Source of the DNA: CAUZEO01 sp963578625
GTDB lineage: Bacteria; Verrucomicrobiota; Kiritimatiellia; SLOV01
DNA: 11,720 nt
NCBI GenBank assembly: GCA_963578625.1
Contig: CAUZEO010000156.1
Coordinates: 1 to 11,720, forward strand
Direction: 5' to 3'
The notes under the pieces are model-generated. The model searched no databases, was not told where the DNA came from, and saw nothing but the letters and a program-made list of their open reading frames with translations. Shown here piece after piece: positions 6,349-11,720 of this stretch. Numbering within the stretch: position 1 is the stretch's first letter; each line of letters starts with the position of its first letter. Position numbers and translations under genes: made by a program.

Positions 6349-9300
6349 TTACGGGCGCGAAACGTCGAGCCCGTAGCAGCGCATGGCGCCCGACGCGGCA
6401 TCGTCGGTGATTTCGACGTTTACCGGGTTGCTCGGACCGTTCTCCGTGACCGCGCTTTGCGGGGTCCATGCGCCGGCACCATGGGTGGCTATGTCACTCC
6501 AGCCATTCACATCGTTCAGATCGTCGGATCCCCGCAGACGAATCGTTACGTCGGTTGCGTTAACATTCCGGGTAAACTCAACGTTGGCTGACTGCCCGCT
6601 TCGTTGAATCGAGAGCGGTTCGAGCGAGAATGGATCGATCGGAATCGTCCCGGTGGCCCATTCATACCCGTTCTTGCCGCCGTCTTCATCCACATCGAAT
6701 GCAAATGCCGCATCGGGTCCGAGCAGTCCGAACGAAGCGATCCAGCTGTCATAGGGAGTCGTGCCGATGACGGACGGCCGAAACAGTTCGATTTCATCCA
6801 CCTTCAAGCTCTGCTGGTTATCAAGTTTGAAGTAGACCGAACCCTGGTCCGTGAGATCCGTGATGCCATGAAAAATCGTGCCCACCAGGTTGGCCGGAGC
6901 ATCTTCATACCCGCTGTCGGAGGCATAGACGGATACGAGTCCGGGGTCGAAGTAGAATGTATACCAGACATCGGTCAGCGGATTGGAGACCGGCAAATAA
7001 GCCCCGGAGGAAGAACCGCTTGGCGATCCTCCCTGGAAGTTGAAATAGCTGAGCCAGGCCTGCCCGGTGGAGCTGAAATCGAAATAGTGATAAAAGAGAA
7101 ATCCTGTAGAACCGGTGCTCAAGGGTCCGGCTCCGGTCATGATCCCGAAGGGTACGATCCGGCCGGCGTCCCCTCCCGGAAAAAGACTCATGCGCATTCG
7201 CAACCGGTACCGATCGGCGCCGGTATAGTCCAACAATTCATCGAATCTAGGATAGGCTGCAATCTGGTACATTGATGGACTATCATAGACCAACCACCCG
7301 TTTTCGGTTCTCGGCGGCTCGGTCCCGGAACTGTTGCTTGCTTGAAACCATTTGGAAGCATCGAGAGCCTGGCCGTCAAAGAAATCGACAAGCAACCCAT
7401 CCACGATGGGAATGCCGGCGGCGTCCTTGATCTTTTCTAAGCTGATGTCGTCAACCCGCACCTGCCCGACATTTTTCCACTTCACGGTGATCTTCGCCGT
7501 ATCGGCTCCCGCCGGCGCGGTTGCAGTGGTTCGCACCTGGGTCCATCCATCGGCCGGACTGTAGGATTGGAACGTGACCCGATTCGCCGGTTCGTTCTCG
7601 AGCAAGGTGCTTCCGCTGAAAAACTCGACGGTCGCTTCCGTGCTTACCTGGTCAACCGGGGGCGTACTGACATACTTTCCCCAAAGCATGAGCCGGTATT
7701 GCTCCCGCGGGGCAACCGGCACCGTCTGTGAAATGGTGGTGCCCCCGAAGCAGGGGCCGTTCAGGAATCTTGCGCTATACGTACCGCCATGCGCACCGCC
7801 GGCGGCGGCGACGGGATTGAATGTAGTGCTCCAGCCGCTCAGGTTGCCGGTCTCGAAGTCACCGTTGACCAGCAGATTGGGCCGGACCGGATTGCCCAGC
7901 AGGTGGATCTGCGATTGGGCGGACTCGTACAGGCTATGCGCGGAATCGAACGCCCCCCAGTACTGGATTGCCGCCAGGGTTCCCTGCGTACTTTCCTGGT
8001 AATCGCTGATCGACGTGCACGCCTCATCCAGAAGACCCTGCTCATTCCCGAAAATCGTGTAGGCGATCAGCCAGCCGCGCTTGAACCGGGAGGAATTGGT
8101 AAGACGCGGATTGATGTTGGGATGCGCCCTCATCAGGCTCAAATTCAACTCGCGATCGCGACGCATGTCGGCAATGTCCGTAGCCAACGACAAGACCGCG
8201 TCCCGGGTTGCCACGGAATTCACCACCGTGCTCGGCGGGTTGTCGAGATATAGCTTGCTCTGGATGTGGGTCCGGAAATAGTTCCAGGCCTCCTCCATCC
8301 GGACGATTCGATACTGCGCGCCCGCGGAATTGGCGGGGGCCTCGGCCATGGCATCCGCAATGCAGGTGTCCATGAATGTAATATCTCCGGGCAGGTACTC
8401 ACGGAAATCGTCGTTGGGTTGAATGTAACACTGGGTGGCCCAGCCGACCCACTGGTAGAAAAGCAGTCGCGTATTCGTCGCGCCGTATTGAACCGGTCCC
8501 CTTCTCTCCCAGATCTCCTCCAACCGGTCCCAGAACGATTTCATATCCCCCGACGCCGTGCCGTAGGACGCGTCGCAGAATTCCTGCATCACCGCGTCGG
8601 GGTCCGCATCGGCATCCCAATGAAAAACCTGCGCCGCGTAATACTTCGGGCCGTCGAACGTCCAGTCGCCTCCGCATTCGGTCACATGGGCCACGGCACC
8701 CAGGGTGTCGCGGCCCCACCGGAGAAAATCCCGCAACGCGGTGGGGTAGTGACGAAATCCAAGCTGATAAACGCCCCACGTGTAACTATACACGTTCACC
8801 GACTGACACTGCGCCGGCGGCCCGGTCCAGGCCTCGGCCTGGGCGATCTCCGTATCCAGCACAAACGTCTTGGTAATGGCCACGTTCGGCTCCAATGCAA
8901 AACGCGGGGGTTCCGACGACCAGCTATAGGCCAGCGACTCCACCCACTTGTCCGGATAGACTAGCCCGACCTCCGCCGCCACCAGGTTGACCCACCGCCA
9001 CGTCATCTCCGACTCCGTGTAGGGCGGGCTGACCGAGTTCTTCAGATTCACGCTCAGCGCATCCGTGCAGAAACCGCTTCCGTCGTTCGGCCCGAGCGAA
9101 ACGGTGTCCACACCGGGATTGGCGGCGAAGAAATCCAGGCAGTGCTGCACCGCGTGGTCCACCGTCTCCGGATTGGCATTGCAGATCTGCCATCCGTTGC
9201 CGTATTCCCACCAGTTTCGCTGGCCGTTGAACCATGCGAACCATTCCGGATGTTGGTCGAAAACTTCGCCGCTGTAGGAGCCGTTGTTGAAAATATGCTG

Positions 9301-10656
9301 AATCGCGTGAATGCCGTGCTCGCTGCCGACGGGCCTGCCGCGCAGGTGTCGCCCGGAAGGATAGAAGCTGTACATCTGGAAATTGTGCCGGCTGGTGTAA
9401 TCCGGTTCATGGGTTTCATTCATGCCGGGCGCAACTGAGACTGTCGGCATATCGGGCACTACCTCGCCGTACACCGGATCCGGAAACAACCAGCGGACGC
9501 CGCAATAGTCCTTGAGAAATTGATCGACCGCCCACAGCGATGCGCGATCCAGGTTGCCTGAGAGAATCAGGTGTTCGAGGCCCCCGTCCACGACATGCTT
9601 TATGATGAACCCATCGGAATAGAGGTTGGAGATCTCGGGCGCATGCACCTGTGCGAAGGAATCGTTTCCAACATGAACGACCATGCCGGTCCCCACCGGT
9701 GATGTAAGGACCGGAATCGTTCTCCCGCTCACCCGGGAGAGATAATCGGCCAGCTCGTCCGCCGCTTCCGCGGTGTCGATGCCAGCGCCATTCACAATAC
9801 TGGGAAGCGGACTGGTGGGGCTGACGACGATGCCTCCCGGACCGTTCGTGGCTGAGCCGGTGGTCAACGTGACATTGTCGAACGTGTAGCCGAAGGCCGA
9901 GTACATGGAATAAAAACGAACCATGCCGAACTCGTCCAGGGCTCCCCCGGGATAAGGATCGGCAGCCGAAAGGTCCTGACTCCAAGGTCCCCACGCACTT
10001 GCCCCCGTATCCCAGGGGCGCGCTTTGAAGGCCACCACGCCGTTGGTGTCCAGCGACAAGCTGACGTCAAACAGAATGCCGTCCGGAATGATACCGCCGG
10101 CCGTTTCCGATGCGATGGTGCCATCTGCGTTCCACCAGGTGTCTTTACTATTCGCCCTGGATCGAATGCGCCCATGCAGGTCCAACGTCGGCACCAGGAC
10201 GCCGCCGGTCATCCGCCGGACATTCATCCCCGACCAGCTGCTCGCAGTGGCGCTGGCGGCCAGGTCCGCGAAATAGCCGGTGTCGCCCGCCGCATTGAAA
10301 ACCCCGATGCTGAAAAAATTGCCGTTGCGGTTATGGGCATCGGGTGGTCCGCTATTGTGGAAAGTGACGTGAGCACGAAGTTCGAAGTTGGTGAGAGTCT
10401 GCACGGGGAAAGAAAGCTCCGCGGAATTGAAGGGCGGGTTATAGAAATCCTGGTTGCCGATCGGATACGTGCATCCGCCGCAGGTGATCTGAAGCTCCTG
10501 TGATGACGCCGACCACGTGCCGACAGGATCGGTGGCAAAGGTCCAACCGACGGCATTCCCGTCATCGAAGTCCTGGTCGACCAGGAGGGTCTGTGCCGAA
10601 CAGAAGGTCGCAATTCCCACGAGAAATACCACGTTGCAGAGCAGTAAAACTTTCAT
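6349..10656 (-). CDS. Large secreted DUF4838 protein with lectin-like, GH67N-like and CBM4/9-like modules (1435 aa)
   Basis: I take ATG at 10656 as the start because a clean signal peptide follows (KVLLLCNVVFLVGIATFCSA/Q); the frame also offers a TTG at 10677. Approximate domains: 22-270 a concanavalin/LamG-like sandwich (LLVDQDFDDGN); 272-415 GH67N-like (ADELADYLSRVSGRTIPVL, LKDYCGVRWLFPDP); 415-730 DUF4838 with HPEWF at 469 and PND at 523-525; 730-920 helical; 927-1075 a CBM4/9-like module (NLLVNGDFETGNLSGW); 1080-1295 a second lectin-like sandwich (VDFFDGQALDASKW); 1303-1435 a tail beginning SWIASFGLLGPD with an Asp-rich DVDEDGG stretch, typical of secreted verrucomicrobial proteins. It is a diverged paralogue of the downstream DUF4838 gene, sharing the HPEWF, PND, AY and EPNV motifs but keeping only one Cys after PND. 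It is probably first in the operon. The function is unknown; binding or cleavage of a complex glycan is inferred. Confidence 0.92.
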   Translation of the reverse strand: MKVLLLCNVVFLVGIATFCSAQTLLVDQDFDDGNAVGWTFATDPVGTWSASSQELQITCGGCTYPIGNQDFYNPPFNSAELSFPVQTLTNFELRAHVTFHNSGPPDAHNRNGNFFSIGVFNAAGDTGYFADLAASATASSWSGMNVRRMTGGVLVPTLDLHGRIRSRANSKDTWWNADGTIASETAGGIIPDGILFDVSLSLDTNGVVAFKARPWDTGASAWGPWSQDLSAADPYPGGALDEFGMVRFYSMYSAFGYTFDNVTLTTGSATNGPGGIVVSPTSPLPSIVNGAGIDTAEAADELADYLSRVSGRTIPVLTSPVGTGMVVHVGNDSFAQVHAPEISNLYSDGFIIKHVVDGGLEHLILSGNLDRASLWAVDQFLKDYCGVRWLFPDPVYGEVVPDMPTVSVAPGMNETHEPDYTSRHNFQMYSFYPSGRHLRGRPVGSEHGIHAIQHIFNNGSYSGEVFDQHPEWFAWFNGQRNWWEYGNGWQICNANPETVDHAVQHCLDFFAANPGVDTVSLGPNDGSGFCTDALSVNLKNSVSPPYTESEMTWRWVNLVAAEVGLVYPDKWVESLAYSWSSEPPRFALEPNVAITKTFVLDTEIAQAEAWTGPPAQCQSVNVYSYTWGVYQLGFRHYPTALRDFLRWGRDTLGAVAHVTECGGDWTFDGPKYYAAQVFHWDADADPDAVMQEFCDASYGTASGDMKSFWDRLEEIWERRGPVQYGATNTRLLFYQWVGWATQCYIQPNDDFREYLPGDITFMDTCIADAMAEAPANSAGAQYRIVRMEEAWNYFRTHIQSKLYLDNPPSTVVNSVATRDAVLSLATDIADMRRDRELNLSLMRAHPNINPRLTNSSRFKRGWLIAYTIFGNEQGLLDEACTSISDYQESTQGTLAAIQYWGAFDSAHSLYESAQSQIHLLGNPVRPNLLVNGDFETGNLSGWSTTFNPVAAAGGAHGGTYSARFLNGPCFGGTTISQTVPVAPREQYRLMLWGKYVSTPPVDQVSTEATVEFFSGSTLLENEPANRVTFQSYSPADGWTQVRTTATAPAGADTAKITVKWKNVGQVRVDDISLEKIKDAAGIPIVDGLLVDFFDGQALDASKWFQASNSSGTEPPRTENGWLVYDSPSMYQIAAYPRFDELLDYTGADRYRLRMRMSLFPGGDAGRIVPFGIMTGAGPLSTGSTGFLFYHYFDFSSTGQAWLSYFNFQGGSPSGSSSGAYLPVSNPLTDVWYTFYFDPGLVSVYASDSGYEDAPANLVGTIFHGITDLTDQGSVYFKLDNQQSLKVDEIELFRPSVIGTTPYDSWIASFGLLGPDAAFAFDVDEDGGKNGYEWATGTIPIDPFSLEPLSIQRSGQSANVEFTRNVNATDVTIRLRGSDDLNDVNGWSDIATHGAGAWTPQSAVTENGPSNPVNVEITDDAASGAMRCYGLDVSRP

Positions 10657-10739
10657 CAGGAAACGAATATACCTCAATGGCTATGTTCCAGCAACTGGAC
10701 TTTATTTCCAACTCTTGGGAAATCGGCCCCGGACACACT

Positions 10740-10755
10740 ACGTAGTATACTACGT
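10740..10755. promoter_or_regulatory. Perfect 16-bp palindrome, candidate operator
   Basis: ACGTAGTATACTACGT is its own reverse complement, with no central loop. It lies 84-99 bp upstream of the ATG of the 1435-aa DUF4838 gene. Flanking bases continue an imperfect symmetry (CCCGGACA on the left, TGTCGGG on the right, with a bulge). Both strands contain TATACT, so the -10 of a promoter could be embedded in it. A loopless perfect palindrome fits a dimeric regulator binding site better than an RNA hairpin. No regulator gene is in the window. Confidence 0.45.
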
Positions 10756-10958
10756 GCTGTCGGGAACCGTTGTAAACAGTTCTCTCCTGCATGCGGACCG
10801 GCTCGGCGTCAGCGGGAATGGCGTCACCGTCGGCGCGCCAGGTTGAGGAGCCGTTGGTGGTTTGGGGCGTGGGATTACTTCTGCGAGGCACACAGTAACC
10901 GTGAACTGAATAACCAGTATGCCGAGTAATATCGTGCGATGGATCAAATCACGTTCAT
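10750..10958 (-). pseudogene. Broken small reading frame with signal peptide and proline-rich segment
   Basis: A minus-strand frame encodes LIHRTILLGILVIQFTVTVC followed by LAEVIPRPKPPTAPQPG, which looks like a signal peptide with a cleavage near CLA/EV and then a proline-rich linker. It ends at TAG 10750-10752, inside the palindrome. The only in-frame starts are TTG at 10947 or GTG at 11007. An ATG at 10958, preceded by AGGA at 4 nt spacing, is in another frame and stops after four codons. Adding one T in the TTT run (giving Met-Asn-Val-Ile-Leu-Ile-His) would join this ATG to the signal peptide frame. It is therefore a plausible remnant of a secreted protein, frameshifted at the start and cut short. 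A chance open frame cannot be excluded. Confidence 0.33.
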
Positions 10959-11101
10959 TGTGTCCTGAGAAAATGCTCGGAGCAGTTTCTTTTCGGTCGC
11001 GGCCCACCGTTCTTCTCCAGTCAAACAGGCAATCGGTCCGATCAACGTTGCATGTGGTTCATGTCATCGGCCAGAGGGCGTCCCGAAACGGGCTTTGAGC
11101 A

Positions 11102-11129
11102 TTGACCGTTGGCCTGCCGTTTGTATACT
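11102..11129 (+). promoter_or_regulatory. Sigma70-type promoter of the SUMF1 gene
   Basis: TTGACC (11102-11107) and TATACT (11124-11129) each match the consensus at five of six positions and are separated by 16 nt. Transcription would begin near 11136, leaving an untranslated leader of about 45 nt before ATG 11181. This is the best housekeeping-type promoter seen in the window. Confidence 0.6.
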
Positions 11130-11180
11130 GGGCACTCGCTTGCTGTTGTTGATTTGCACCGTTACCGAAAGAGTTTGCCC

Positions 11181-11495
11181 ATGAAAAACAGATTGATTCT
11201 CTCGTCCCTTACTCTCTTTGTGGCGGCATATCAGTGCGCGGGTCAAGGTCCACTGACTCCTGCGGGCACGCCCGGACCCACCATGCATACGCTGGAGGAG
11301 ATCTACCAGAGACAGGCAACCCTGGAAGCGAACCAGGATGCCATTGAAGCAACGCTGGAAACGAACCTGGAGGCCATTGAGGCGCGCCTGGAGGCTATCG
11401 AGCAGCAAGGGGCCAGCCAAGTTCCCGAAGGCATGGTGCTGATCCCGGCGGGTGACTTCGTGATGGGCGATACCTTCGGCGAGGGGTCTTCGTGA
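11181..11495 (+). CDS. SUMF1-family protein, N-terminal part (signal peptide + coiled coil), frame broken by duplication
   Basis: ATG 11181 begins a clear signal peptide (MKNRLILSSLTLFVAAYQ, cleavage near CAG/QG); starts further upstream in the frame would bury it and overlap the promoter. There is only a weak purine-rich AAAGAG before the ATG. The mature part begins GPLTPAGTPGPTMHTLEEI, a segment I associate with secreted PVC-group proteins. It is followed from residue 48 by an 11-residue-repeat coiled coil and then by EGMVLIPAGDFVMGDTFGEG, the canonical opening of an FGE-sulfatase (SUMF1) domain. The frame then stops at TGA 11493-11495 after Ser-Ser, giving 104 aa. The cause is a repeated 54-nt block with a 62-nt period. 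Alone it lacks nearly all of the SUMF1 fold. It is either a pseudogene, a reversible on/off variant, or a sequencing or assembly error. Confidence 0.75.
   Translation: MKNRLILSSLTLFVAAYQCAGQGPLTPAGTPGPTMHTLEEIYQRQATLEANQDAIEATLETNLEAIEARLEAIEQQGASQVPEGMVLIPAGDFVMGDTFGEGSS
11322..11408 (+). repeat. 33-nt tandem repeat encoding 11-residue coiled-coil units
   Basis: Units at 11322-11354 and 11355-11387 encode LEANQDAIEAT and LETNLEAIEAR. A partial third unit, starting at 11388, encodes LEAIEQQ. The period of 11 residues with Leu and Ile at fixed positions is a hendecad coiled-coil pattern, suggesting oligomerisation or a spacer between the exported N-terminus and the SUMF1 domain. The high nucleotide similarity between units suggests growth by slippage. 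Confidence 0.65.
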
Positions 11496-11548
11496 TGGTG
11501 CTGATCCCGGCGGGGGACTTCGTGATGGGCGATACCTTCGGCGAGGGG
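11433..11548 (+). repeat. Near-perfect 54-nt direct duplication, period 62 nt, in the SUMF1 gene
   Basis: Bases 11433-11486 and 11495-11548 match at 53 of 54 positions (T11453 against G11515). The eight bases between the copies (TCTTCGTG) do not match what follows the second copy. The period is not a multiple of three, so the frame shifts. Deleting one 62-nt unit would join the signal peptide and coiled coil directly to the downstream SUMF1 frame. The 11-mer CTTCGTGATGG occurs at 11456, 11488 and 11518, giving microhomology at the junction. Confidence 0.9.
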
Positions 11549-11720
11549 GGTTGGGTCGAACTCCCGGTGCACAGGGTGACGGTCAGCGCGTTTTACATGG
11601 GGGAGACCGAAGTGACGAAAACGCAGTGGGACGCGGTGCATGGCTGGGCGGTGACAAACGGCTATGCGTTCGAGAACACTGGGTCAGGGAAAGCGGGGAA
11701 CCACCCGGTGCATACGGTGA
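11495..11720 (+). CDS. SUMF1 (FGE-sulfatase) domain, continuing frame, 3' partial
   Basis: The frame starts at ATG 11495, which overlaps the TGA of the preceding frame (TGATG), and stays open to the right edge (75 codons). It reads MVLIPAGDFVMGDTFGEG, then ELPVHRVTVSAFYMGETEVT, KTQWDAVHGWA, and TGSGKAGNHPVHTV. This is the standard N-terminal part of the SUMF1/FGE-sulfatase domain. Formylglycine-generating enzymes activate sulfatases, but many bacterial SUMF1 proteins lack the catalytic Cys residues and act as carbohydrate- or nucleotide-associated or surface proteins; those residues would lie beyond the window. There is no signal peptide in this frame. Translation would need re-initiation at the TGATG overlap, or loss of the duplication to fuse it to the upstream part. 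Confidence 0.82.
   Translation, partial: MVLIPAGDFVMGDTFGEGGWVELPVHRVTVSAFYMGETEVTKTQWDAVHGWAVTNGYAFENTGSGKAGNHPVHTV

Larger units (their letters stand above)
10657..11180. other. Divergent intergenic region (DUF4838 operon / SUMF1 gene)
   Basis: This stretch of 524 bp holds the 5' region of the minus-strand operon, a perfect palindrome (10740-10755), a broken signal-peptide-like frame on the minus strand (10750-10958) and the promoter of the SUMF1-type gene (11102-11129). Between 10970 and 11100 I see nothing convincing. For the operon, TATATT (minus strand, 10671-10666) with TTGCTG 17 nt upstream is a poor promoter match that would leave an almost leaderless message. Confidence 0.6.

Noticed and set aside
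10517..10846. Plus-strand ORF (109 codons) across the start of the 1435-aa gene
   Set aside because: It is largely antisense to the signal peptide and first domain of that gene, and its sequence shows no known motif.

Overview
The window looks like accessory chromosome from a carbohydrate-degrading bacterium of the PVC group, most likely Kiritimatiellota, Lentisphaerota or a relative. This is inferred from content: two DUF4838 proteins, a DUF4091/GH123-like protein, CBM9-like and CBM4/9-like modules, a verrucomicrobial-type C-terminal tail (SWIASFG followed by an Asp-rich segment), and the start of a SUMF1 (formylglycine-generating-enzyme fold) protein whose mature N-terminus carries a GPLTPxGxPxPTM segment of a kind I associate with this group. 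The genes are GC-rich. There is no rRNA, tRNA, CRISPR array or intact transposase.

Layout. (1) 1-2511, plus strand: 3' part of a large CBM9-like + DUF4091/GH123-like protein, cut by the left edge. (2) 2512-2914: a 403-bp gap between convergent genes, with a cluster of small palindromes resembling a REP/MITE unit and short dispersed-repeat-like motifs. (3) 10656 down to 2915, minus strand: a probable operon read right to left, made of a 1435-aa secreted multidomain DUF4838 protein, a 59-aa remnant of an aldehyde dehydrogenase N-terminus, and a 1054-aa secreted DUF4838 + CBM9-like protein whose ATG overlaps the stop of the remnant. (4) 10657-11180: a divergent intergenic region holding a 16-bp perfect palindrome, a broken signal-peptide-like reading frame and a good sigma70-type promoter. 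(5) 11181-11720, plus strand: a SUMF1-domain gene with a signal peptide and an 11-residue-repeat coiled coil, whose frame is broken by a 62-nt-period duplication inside the first motif of the SUMF1 domain; the rest runs off the right edge.

The three large proteins share one design: export signal (seen in two, out of the window in the third), carbohydrate-binding beta-sandwiches, and a putative catalytic or glycan-recognising core. They are best read as a polysaccharide or glycoconjugate utilisation locus acting outside the cytoplasm. The substrate cannot be read from the sequence. The GH123 resemblance hints at N-acetylhexosamine-containing glycans and the GH67N-like domains at uronic-acid-containing ones, but both are weak inferences. 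The most unusual features are the duplication-split SUMF1 gene, the truncated ALDH cistron coupled to a DUF4838 gene, and the two structured palindromic elements.
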